Positions 15,913 to 22,935 of a stretch of 43,509 nt of DNA are shown piece by piece; position 1 is the stretch's first letter; every line of letters begins with the position of its first letter. Location: assembly GCA_017848965.1 (NCBI GenBank), contig JAFIHA010000007.1:1-43509 (forward strand), in the 5' to 3' direction. Source of the stretch: Dechloromonas aromatica (nom. nud.) (GTDB taxonomy: Bacteria > Pseudomonadota > Gammaproteobacteria > Burkholderiales > Rhodocyclaceae). The translations under genes and the position numbers were made by a program. The notes under the pieces are model-generated. The model was not told where the DNA came from. It did not search any database and worked only from the letters and a program-made list of their open reading frames with translations.

Positions 15913-16647
15913 TCAGAAAAGCGTGGTGAGTCGGACCCACGCATCCGGCAGATGTTCAACAATCCGTGCTTCCAGCCACTTGTCGGCGCCGCTCAGGATG
16001 GCGATGCCGGTCAGTAGCAGCAGCGCGCCGAACAAGGTCTTGATGCGCCCGATGTGCTGCATCACCCAGCCCCGGACACGGCCGAAACCGGCGCGCGACG
16101 CATAAGCGACGCCAACCAGCGGCACCGCCGCGCCGATTCCGAACAACCCGAGCACCACGCCGCCGCGCAGCGCCCCGCCTTCCGCCGCCACCAGACTCAG
16201 CGCGGCGCCGAGCAGCGGCCCGGAACAGGGGCTCCAGACCAGCCCGAGCACCCCGCCAAGCAGAAAGGCGCCGGCCAGCGAACCGCCATTCAGCCGCGCC
16301 GACGCGGCATTCGCCTGACTGGCGATGGGCAGCATCCATTCGGTGAAGCGCGCATTGAGCGCCGGCACCAGCATGACCAGGCCGAAAACCAGCAGCAGCC
16401 AGCCGCCGAAAGTCCGCACATGCTCGCTGTCAATGCCCAGCGCCGGCCCGAGCGCCCCGAGCAGCACACCAATCAGCGCAAACGACAGCGCCATCCCGAC
16501 GCCCATCGCGACCGGCGCCAGCTTGTTCTGCTGCACGGCACCGCCAACCACCAGCGGCAACACGGGAAAAACGCAGGGCGACAGCGTGGTCAGACTGCCG
16601 GCCAGCAAGGCCAGACCGAGAACGGCGGGGGAAAGGGCTTCGAGCAT
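15913..16647 (-). CDS. CcdA/DsbD-family transmembrane thiol electron carrier
   Basis: A 244-residue protein with six predicted membrane helices. The two Cys-Pro motifs typical of CcdA-type carriers are visible: TTLSPCVFPVLPL near residue 22 and VWSPCSGPLLGAAL near residue 134. The family moves reducing equivalents from cytoplasmic thioredoxin to periplasmic proteins. The ATG at 16647 lies 24 nt after an ECF-type promoter. Co-regulation with the periplasmic thioredoxin (10563-10943) and the Cys-rich precursor suggests it keeps that peptide or its partners reduced (inference). Confidence 0.9.
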   Translation of the reverse strand: MLEALSPAVLGLALLAGSLTTLSPCVFPVLPLVVGGAVQQNKLAPVAMGVGMALSFALIGVLLGALGPALGIDSEHVRTFGGWLLLVFGLVMLVPALNARFTEWMLPIASQANAASARLNGGSLAGAFLLGGVLGLVWSPCSGPLLGAALSLVAAEGGALRGGVVLGLFGIGAAVPLVGVAYASRAGFGRVRGWVMQHIGRIKTLFGALLLLTGIAILSGADKWLEARIVEHLPDAWVRLTTLF

Positions 16648-16671
16648 GATTGCATTTCCTTGAGTTGGAGA

Positions 16672-16701
16672 TTGGTCGCGCAGGAGGGCGGGTTTCTTAC
16701 A
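16672..16701 (-). promoter_or_regulatory. ECF-type promoter P4 (ccdA-like gene)
   Basis: On the minus strand TGTAAG (16701-16696), a 17-nt spacer and CGACCAA (16678-16672), 24 nt before the start codon. Its first nine bases (TGTAAGAAA) are identical to those of P3. Confidence 0.8.
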
Positions 16702-16863
16702 GTGGCTTGGCTTTTTTTGGGGGGGTAACTCTGCGGCGCCATGCTCATGTTTCGCAACCACGATGCGCCTTGGAATCTTGATATTCCATATGGTTCAAGG
16801 CACGATCCGGGCATGAAGGGATTTTCTCCACTGCGTCGTTAGGCTGCAATCAGCACGAGCAAT

Positions 16864-17826
16864 ATGCCCCGCCCACAACAGAAGACGAACAAGCCGGTGA
16901 TTGAAGCGGAAGCCCTATCCCTTGAGGATTGGCTTTCGCATGTCCTGGTGCCAGAGAACGAACGAAACTATCAAATCGTTGATTATCAGTTTCCTACCGA
17001 CCGGCATCGTGACGAATACTTGGACGGAATTCATGGTCGCTCAGAAAGCCAGGTGAGAAAACTGCTCCGTGGCTTTCTCGTCCCAAGCGGAACTTTGGGT
17101 ATAGATCACGTTACGCGTCGCTGGGTTTGTGGCCTGGATTCTGGTGAACGAGACCGCTTAGTCGAAGAAACTGAGTTTTTTCGCCGCCTGATTGAGCCAC
17201 CTTTTCTTCCATGGGACGGCGTTACGTGGATACTCGACCTTCTCCCGGACTACCCGACGAAGGCTCTAGACGTACTTGATGGCTTTTTCATTGCTCACTG
17301 TCAGACGCTTCCAGATGGACGAATGCATGGTTTATCAGATTCCGAAGCCATTATTCGTCGCCGATACCTACAATGCGATAACCCGAGGGAATCACTTCTT
17401 TCCTTACGGCCGGGAGAGTTCGAGTATCTTATCGGTGCGTTGTTCGAGCGCATGGACTACCGAGTAGTGGTTACTAAAGCTTCCCGCGATGGCGGCGTCG
17501 ATGTAGAGGCGAGGCGAGACGAGCCAGGTGGGCGCGCAGTCGTTCTTGTCCAGTGCAAGAGATATGAAAGTGTTGTTCGAGTACACGCGGTCCGAGAACT
17601 AATGGGGGTTGTCGCTAGGCGACAGGCAAATAAAGGCATCGTTGTTGCAACTTGCAGCTTTACTTCATCCGCCCGACAGGAAGCGTCTGAGAACGAAATG
17701 ATTGAGTTGATTGATTTTGTGTCTCTCAACAAGTTGCTGAACAAGCACTTTGGCTCCAAGTGGCCAGAGCGTATTCACTATGAAATTCGGCGGTTGCAGG
17801 CAGGCGCTGCTAGGCCCCATCCTTAG
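16864..17826 (+). CDS. Mrr-like restriction endonuclease-domain protein
   Basis: A 320-residue protein. The C-terminal part (about residues 185-290) is an Mrr_cat PD-(D/E)xK domain. It begins LRPGEFEYLIGALFERMDYRVVVTKASR (in parts), with the catalytic Asp in DGGVDVEAR and the QCK of VLVQCKRYES, followed by VRELMGVVARRQANKGIVVA. The N-terminal 180 residues are unrecognised and may bind DNA or another partner. Base composition is clearly poorer in GC than in neighbours, and a ParDE system follows, so the gene looks acquired. Mrr enzymes cut methylated DNA. Whether this one does is unknown. Confidence 0.85.
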   Translation: MPRPQQKTNKPVIEAEALSLEDWLSHVLVPENERNYQIVDYQFPTDRHRDEYLDGIHGRSESQVRKLLRGFLVPSGTLGIDHVTRRWVCGLDSGERDRLVEETEFFRRLIEPPFLPWDGVTWILDLLPDYPTKALDVLDGFFIAHCQTLPDGRMHGLSDSEAIIRRRYLQCDNPRESLLSLRPGEFEYLIGALFERMDYRVVVTKASRDGGVDVEARRDEPGGRAVVLVQCKRYESVVRVHAVRELMGVVARRQANKGIVVATCSFTSSARQEASENEMIELIDFVSLNKLLNKHFGSKWPERIHYEIRRLQAGAARPHP

Positions 17827-17990
17827 ATACATGGGGCCGAACGGTTGTAGTTGAGTCGTGGTCGCGAAGCGAGTCGCGAACTGAGCCAGTTGTTGAATAA
17901 GCCCGGCTCGGTTTTTCTTGTGCAGGCGAGACACGATAGCGACGAACTGTCGAGCCCTAGCTGCAATTTAAACCGTGTAGCCCACAAATT

Positions 17991-18016
17991 GAAACGGAGC
18001 CTGCAGGCTCCGTTTC
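17991..18016. terminator. Perfect 26-bp palindrome, terminator
   Basis: GAAACGGAGCCTG and its exact complement form a 13-bp arm-to-arm palindrome. It lies between the convergent Mrr-like gene and the small minus-strand gene ending at 18032. A-rich and T-rich ends of the stem suit a bidirectional rho-independent terminator. Confidence 0.65.
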
Positions 18017-18031
18017 TGGGAAAGCACCCGG

Positions 18032-18199
18032 TCAGGCAGCTTTGACCCGGATAGCCATGGTGACCGGCTTTGCTTCTGGCTTAATGGGCTTCAGCGTACC
18101 GGCGCGGTGTGCGGCTTCCAGCTTGGTCACCAGACGACGCGCGCTTGCCAGCTTGGCGGCCGCTAAGCCAGTGTCAGTTCGTCGTTCGTTAGCGGCCAT
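18032..18199 (-). CDS. Small basic protein of unknown function
   Basis: A 55-residue, Lys/Arg/Ala-rich peptide that begins MAANERRTDTGLAAAKLASA and ends RVKAA. It is 25 bp downstream of the ParE-like toxin on the same strand and directly ahead of the palindromic terminator, so it may be the third gene of that operon. I do not recognise it. A longer frame starting at 18292 would overlap parE and is less likely. Confidence 0.5.
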   Translation of the reverse strand: MAANERRTDTGLAAAKLASARRLVTKLEAAHRAGTLKPIKPEAKPVTMAIRVKAA

Positions 18200-18224
18200 G
18201 AAAGCCTCCTTTGCGTCTGTTGTC

Positions 18225-18530
18225 TTATTGCGCAGGCCAGTCAGCGATTGCCTCAATGTCTCTGGCGTGGTGCAGCACGCGTGCCACGACAATCCCGTGT
18301 TCGTGAGGAAAGTAGAACAGAACGTATGGTGTCGAGGTCGGCCAGCTTCTTAGGCCTGGCCAGAGTTCGCGTCGCTCCCGCCCCATGAGCGGCTGATCCA
18401 GCAATCGAATGGCTTCTGCTTCTATCTGGTCGAGCATGCGATCAGCGGCGGTGACGCTATCTTCGGCAAGGTACAACCAGGCCTCCAGCAAGTCGTTTTC
18501 GGCGCTCGCGGAGTAGAACAGTTTTGCCAT
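18225..18530 (-). CDS. ParE/RelE-family toxin
   Basis: A 101-residue toxin of the RelE/ParE superfamily. The N-terminal YSASAENDLLEAWLYLAED segment, the Arg near residue 50 (PLMGRERREL) and the C-terminal YVLFYFPHEHGIVVARVLHH and ARDI pattern match the ParE fold. ParE members inhibit DNA gyrase, and RelE members cut mRNA. The sequence favours the ParE side. The start codon overlaps the antitoxin stop (ATGA), the normal coupled arrangement. Confidence 0.9.
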   Translation of the reverse strand: MAKLFYSASAENDLLEAWLYLAEDSVTAADRMLDQIEAEAIRLLDQPLMGRERRELWPGLRSWPTSTPYVLFYFPHEHGIVVARVLHHARDIEAIADWPAQ

Positions 18531-18802
18531 CAGACCGTTTTCGCCGTTGCGCGGATTGCTCTGCCGCGCTCCTTGATGCTGGACATGCTCACTTCACGCA
18601 CGCGGCCGGCGTCGATATCGGCTACGCCTTGGGCAATGTCAGCTTTGAGTGCCGCGCGGTTTGCCGACTGGGCGCTTTGATAGGCTTCAAACAGGCGCAG
18701 CGCTTCGCGGATCACTTCACTGGCCGAACTGTAGAGCCCTGATTCGACATGCTGGCGGACGCGGTTTTCCAGCTCCAGCGGCAAAGATACGTTGAGGGAC
18801 AT
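18530..18802 (-). CDS. ParD-family antitoxin
   Basis: A 90-residue antitoxin. The N-terminal ribbon-helix-helix (MSLNVSLPLELENRVRQHV, then SASEVIREALRLFEA) binds operator DNA, and the C-terminal half neutralises the ParE-like toxin. The start used is ATG 18802. A longer upstream frame has no support. It is the first gene of the toxin-antitoxin operon and likely autorepresses it. Confidence 0.9.
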   Translation of the reverse strand: MSLNVSLPLELENRVRQHVESGLYSSASEVIREALRLFEAYQSAQSANRAALKADIAQGVADIDAGRVREVSMSSIKERGRAIRATAKTV

Positions 18803-18890
18803 GGCGGACTCCAGGGGAATGTCAGTTATTGCCATTCTATGCCGGGACGGCGAGAAGTCCAGACTCGGCAAGCCCGCCTCGCCTTCCACT

Positions 18891-19520
18891 TCACCGCACC
18901 GCAATCCCCGCCGCAATCGCCAGCATGACCACGCCTGAGCCGCGTTCGATGTGGCGTAGGTGGCGGTGGAACCAGGTGAGCAGGCGGGGGTGGCCGACGC
19001 TGCGGGCGATCAGGGCGTCCCAGGCGAAGACGATGCCGGCCATCCACAGGCCGTAGAGGGTTTGTTCGCCGGCCGGCGTGGCGGGGGCGACGAGGGCGCC
19101 GAAGAGCAGGGCGTAGAACAGCGAGTTCTTCGGGTTGAGGATGCCGGAGAGGAAGCCTTGCAACAGATGCGGCGCCAGTTTTTCGCGCGGCTTTGCCGGT
19201 GCCGCCGGGCTTGCGTCGGCCAGCGCCAGATGGCCGTTGCTGCGCAGGAAGAGCACGCCCAGCCAGACCAGATAGAGGCAGCCGGCCCATTTGAGCGCGG
19301 CGAAGAGCAGCGGCCAGCGGGCGAGCAGCGAGACGCCGGTGAGCGCGAGGGCGATGTAGGCGGCGTTGGCCAGCGCGATGCCGAGGCTGGTGGCGATGGC
19401 CGGGCGCAGGCCATGGACGATGCGCGTGCGCATGATCAGGAAGAAATCCGGCCCGGGGCTGAGCAAGGCGACGAAATGGGCGCTGGCGACGAGGCTGAAC
19501 TGGGTGAAGTCGAAGGACAT
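18891..19520 (-). CDS. LysE/RhtB-family amino-acid exporter
   Basis: A 209-residue inner-membrane protein with about six helices. The LysE-family N-terminal motif is seen in VALLSPGPDFFLIMRTRI (about residues 17-34), followed by GIALANAAYIALALTGVS and the central motif GILNPKNSLFYALLFG. Family members export amino acids or homoserine lactone-like compounds. The start used is ATG 19520. It lies 68 bp downstream of an AraC-type regulator on the same strand, a frequent partner of LysE genes, but that regulator is interrupted by an amber codon. Confidence 0.9.
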   Translation of the reverse strand: MSFDFTQFSLVASAHFVALLSPGPDFFLIMRTRIVHGLRPAIATSLGIALANAAYIALALTGVSLLARWPLLFAALKWAGCLYLVWLGVLFLRSNGHLALADASPAAPAKPREKLAPHLLQGFLSGILNPKNSLFYALLFGALVAPATPAGEQTLYGLWMAGIVFAWDALIARSVGHPRLLTWFHRHLRHIERGSGVVMLAIAAGIAVR

Positions 19521-19588
19521 GGCGGCTTCCGCAAATGGGCGGAGTATCGCCAGCCGGTGGCGGCCGGTCTTGGAGGAAATTGCGCGCC

Positions 19589-20422
19589 TCAGCGCGGGCC
19601 GGCGTATTGCCCCGGGGTGGCGGCGACGCGTTCGCGGAAGCTGCGGTGGAAGTGGCTCTGGTCGGCAAAGCCGGTGGCCAGTGCGGTATCGCAGATGGGG
19701 GTGCCGGCGGCAAGGAGGCGACGGGCGCGCTGGATGCGGCGGTCGAGCTAGTAGGCGTGCGGCGTCATGCCGGTATGGCGGACGAAACGGCGGATCAACT
19801 GGTAGGGGCTGAGGCCGGCGCGGGCGGCGAGTTCGGCCAGCGGCAGGGCGGCGTCGCAATGCGCGTCGAGCCAGTCGCGGACGGTGGCGATGGCGGGCGG
19901 CAGGTCCGCCGCCGGTGGGGCGACGGGCAGCGCCTCGCCCGCCGTGGCAAGCAATTGGCCGAGGGCGGCGGCGAAGGGGGCCGGGTCAGCACTATCGTGG
20001 CAGGCGGCGAAAACCTGACCGAAACGCTCATAGGCGAGCGGGTCGCGGGCAAGTTGCCAGGGGCGTTTGGCGAAGGCGGCGCCGCTTGGGTGCGTCGCCA
20101 GGAAGTCGTCCATCCAGGCGGCGTCGAGGTAGAGCATGCGGTAGCCCCAGGCGGCGCGGTCTTCCGGGTTGCAGGCGTGCACCTGGCCGGGCGGGATGAG
20201 AACCAGGTCACCGGGTGCCAGCCGGTAGCTGGCGCCGCCGGTGGAAAACCGGCTGTGGCCGGCGTCGACCCCGCCGACCGACCATTCGGCGTGGGCGTGC
20301 GGGCGGTAGCAGGCCTGCGAGTCGGCGGCGCTGCGCGCTTCGACGAAAGGCAGCGCGGGCGAGCGGTGAAAGCGCGGCGGCTTGCGCGCGGCCGGCGGCG
20401 TTTTGGGGGCGGCGGGAGTCAT
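19589..20422 (-). pseudogene. AraC-family regulator interrupted by an in-frame amber codon
   Basis: Translation from ATG 20422 gives a cupin-like AraC-binding domain (HAHAEWSVGGVDAG, LIPPGQVHACNPED) and the first helix-turn-helix (LAARAGLSPYQLIRRFVRHT). It ends at TAG (19748-19750) after GMTPHAY. The same frame then continues for 52 codons with the second half of the DNA-binding domain (LDRRIQRARRLL, TGFADQSHFHRSFRERV, TPGQYAGPR) to TGA at 19589. In relatives this position is usually Gln or Leu, so CAG to TAG is the simplest explanation. The 224-residue product would lack the second helix-turn-helix. It is a nonsense pseudogene unless the codon is suppressed or misread. Confidence 0.88.
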
Positions 20423-20579
20423 GGGGCGATTCTCTCAGGGATGGCGCTTGCCTGTCGAACCGTCCTCCAAACGCCGGTGGCCGGGTTCGCCATTGTCGTG
20501 AACGTGACAAGCGGCGGCGCTGCAGGTGATTGATTTTTCGTAGGTTTGTTGTGGCGCCGCTTTTGCTTGCCTGAACGTC

Positions 20580-21923
20580 ATGAAAACCCATCTCGACTGG
20601 TCGGCCTACGACACCTACGGCGTCGGCGACGCCTATGCCGGCATTCCAGCCACCGGCGGCAACTACGCCAAGGCGGTTGCCGTGTGCATGAACAACCACC
20701 AGTGCCAGCGCGACGGCAAGGGCGTGATGTGTCCGAGCTTTCGCATCACGCACGATCCGGCGCATTCGACCGGCGCGCGGGTCAAGGCATTCAAGGCGGC
20801 CTTGAACGGCGAGCTCGGCGACGACCCTTTCGCCCATCCCGACCTCGCGGCCGCGATGGACCTCTGCGTGTCGTGCAAGGGTTGCAAGAAGGAATGCCCG
20901 AGCGCGGTCGACATGACGCTGATCAAGACCGAATACCTGGCGCAGAAGAACGAGCGCCTGGGCGTCACGCGCCGCGCCCGGCTGTTCGGCGCGTTGCCGC
21001 GCTGGCTGCACGGCTGGCGGTCGTTGCTGGTACCGCTGGTGCGCTGGCGCAACGCCTCGCCCTGGCTCGCCCGGCTGGCCGAGCGGTGGCTCGGCATCTC
21101 GGCCCGCCGGCCGATCCCGGAAATCGTCGCCGCCGGCTTCAAGGCCGACGCGGCGCCGTCGACGGGCGAGCGCGGCAAGGTCGTGCTGTTTGTCGATACC
21201 TTCACGCATTACTACACGCCAGAAATCGCCACCGCCGCGCTCAAGGTGCTGCGCGCCGGCGGTTATGCGGTCGACGTGCTCGAACCGGCAAAAACCGACG
21301 CCGAGCCGGAACGCCCGCTGTGCTGCGGGCGGACCTACCTGTCGCAAGGCATGGTCGAGGAAGCCAAGCTCGAAGCGCGCCGGGTGATGGCCGCGCTCGC
21401 CCCGGCGCTCGCCGCCGGCACGCCGATTGTCGGCCTCGAACCCTCCTGCCTGCTGGCACTGCGCGACGAGTTCTACAGCCTCGGCCTTGGTCCTGACGTC
21501 GGCCAGCTATCGAAACAGGCCTTCCTGTTCGAGGAATTCCTGATGCGCGAAGGCAACAAGGGGTTGAAGCTCGCCCTCAAGCCGATTCCCGGCGGCCGCG
21601 CGCTGGTCCATGGGCACTGCCACCAGAAAGCTTTCGGCGCGATGAAGTCGGTCAGGAAGGTGCTCGGCTGGATTCCGGAATTCGAGTTCGAGATCATCGA
21701 CGCCAGTTGCTGCGGCATGTCCGGCAGCTTCGGCCTGGAGGCCGAACACCACGATGCCTCGGTGCAGATGGCCGAACTCGCGCTGCTGCCGGCGGTGCGC
21801 GAAGCCGCTGCGGAAACGCTGATCGTCGCCGACGGCTTCTCCTGCCGGCACCAGATCAAGGACGGCAGCGGGCGCGACGCGCTGCATGTGGCGGTGCTGC
21901 TGGAACGGGCGCTGGCCGGCTGA
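20580..21923 (+). CDS. (Fe-S)-binding oxidoreductase, CCG-domain protein
   Basis: A 447-residue protein. It has N-terminal Fe-S motifs (CMNNHQC, MCPS, then CVSCKGCKKECP near residue 100) and two CCG (heterodisulfide-reductase/GlpC/GlcF-type) modules: CCGRTYLSQG with EPSCLLALRDE, and HCHQKAFGAM with CCGMSGSFG. The layout matches the C-terminal half of large FAD-linked D-lactate/2-hydroxyacid oxidases of the YdiJ type. The FAD-binding half is not next to it, and the upstream gene is a divergent AraC pseudogene. It may partner a flavoprotein encoded elsewhere. The substrate is unknown. Confidence 0.87.
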   Translation: MKTHLDWSAYDTYGVGDAYAGIPATGGNYAKAVAVCMNNHQCQRDGKGVMCPSFRITHDPAHSTGARVKAFKAALNGELGDDPFAHPDLAAAMDLCVSCKGCKKECPSAVDMTLIKTEYLAQKNERLGVTRRARLFGALPRWLHGWRSLLVPLVRWRNASPWLARLAERWLGISARRPIPEIVAAGFKADAAPSTGERGKVVLFVDTFTHYYTPEIATAALKVLRAGGYAVDVLEPAKTDAEPERPLCCGRTYLSQGMVEEAKLEARRVMAALAPALAAGTPIVGLEPSCLLALRDEFYSLGLGPDVGQLSKQAFLFEEFLMREGNKGLKLALKPIPGGRALVHGHCHQKAFGAMKSVRKVLGWIPEFEFEIIDASCCGMSGSFGLEAEHHDASVQMAELALLPAVREAAAETLIVADGFSCRHQIKDGSGRDALHVAVLLERALAG

Positions 21924-22234
21924 AAATGCCCGGATTTTGCGATCGACCGTGAAATCCGCGGAATCTCGATTGTGTTGACCACGAAATCCCGTTTTATCTG
22001 ACCAGACGATATTGACGTGTTGGACAGGTGGCGATAGGCAGTATTCGGCCACAAGCGGCCAGAAGCTGTCTCTCACGAAAGCGTCGCATAGCGGACATAG
22101 GGTCTGTCCGTATGATTGCTGATTGATAAGGAGACCGGCTTCGGATAATCTCCATGTCATTCAAAACCTTAGCGACGATCCAATCGTGTCCGTATTATTA
22201 GTAATGACCCAGACGATTTTGCTCGTGAATAACT
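21924..22234. other. Gene-free AT-richer stretch
   Basis: About 310 bp between the Fe-S protein and the cassette-like ORF, lower in GC than the flanks. I see no convincing gene or RNA. A short inverted repeat (GGCCACAAGCGGCC) lies near 22042. The segment may be decayed mobile DNA, but no insertion sequence end was recognised. Confidence 0.4.
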
Positions 22235-22235
22235 G

Positions 22236-22805
22236 TTGGGCCACTAATTAACGCTCCTGCCAATGGAAAACAAAATTCCGCTTCCGACCGACAGCATCTA
22301 TAAGTTCTACGCGTTGTTTGGGCTGTTGGTGTTCGTATTTTGTGTTGGTGCCACCATCTACATCTCGCGCTCAACGAACGATCTGATCTTCACCTCATCC
22401 ATCGAATACGAAACGCTGAAGGCAATTGAAAAGCCGACTACCGTCGAAGTTGCGAAGCGTGAGGGTATTGAAAAGAGGGTTGAAGTGGCGCTCGCTGACA
22501 AAACTTTTTTTCTGCGTGCCCTCGGAGTTATCGCAGCACTAGGCATGCTCACGATGGCGTACGGATTTCTCAAATGGCATCGTGAAATTCAGCCTATTCA
22601 AGACGAAACAGCGCGCCTTCAACTGGCGAAACTTCGACATGAGGTTCGCGCGCTTTCCGAAAACAATAGTCCGGAGTAACGCCCCTATGGTGCCAACTAG
22701 AACGGGCTCTGATCCAAATCTAGGGAGGGCGTTCGTTGATCCGTGGCCCAACCCTGTAGTCGAGTGGACCTGCGCAATAAGCGGCGCAGTCCGCTCGCTT
22801 CTACG
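22236..22805 (+). mobile_element. Probable integron gene cassette
   Basis: A candidate cassette bounded by two GTTRRRY crossover sequences: GTTGGGC at 22235-22241 and GTTGAAC at 22805-22811. It contains one small ORF starting 22 bp after the first, followed by an attC-like hairpin site. Size (~570 bp), single ORF and low GC fit cassettes. No integrase gene and no second attC were seen, so it would be a lone cassette. Confidence 0.45.
22263..22679 (+). CDS. Two-helix membrane protein of unknown function
   Basis: A 138-residue protein with membrane helices at about residues 12-34 and 82-100. Between them is a charged loop (EYETLKAIEKPTTVEVAKRE), and the tail is a coiled-coil-like ARLQLAKLRHEVRALSE. 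Codon use is poorer in GC than in the surrounding chromosome. It lies inside the candidate integron cassette. I do not recognise the family. Confidence 0.65.
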   Translation: MENKIPLPTDSIYKFYALFGLLVFVFCVGATIYISRSTNDLIFTSSIEYETLKAIEKPTTVEVAKREGIEKRVEVALADKTFFLRALGVIAALGMLTMAYGFLKWHREIQPIQDETARLQLAKLRHEVRALSENNSPE

Positions 22806-22811
22806 TTGAAC
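22746..22811 (+). other. attC-like recombination site
   Basis: GCCCAAC (R'' RYYYAAC, 22746-22752) and GTTGAAC (R' GTTRRRY, 22805-22811) flank an imperfect inverted repeat. GAGTGGACCTGCGC pairs with GCGCAGTCCGCTC and carries extrahelical bases. The total of 66 bp is within the usual attC range. Confidence 0.5.
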
Positions 22812-22935
22812 ATCTGCTTTCACAACTAACCAACTACCGCTTTGGCTCGATTCGAGTCAGTCAAACGCCCCCGATTTTGTGGCCAGCCACCAGCGGTTTC
22901 GCAAAACCCGGGGAATCCCGTCAACCCTTGGGTTT

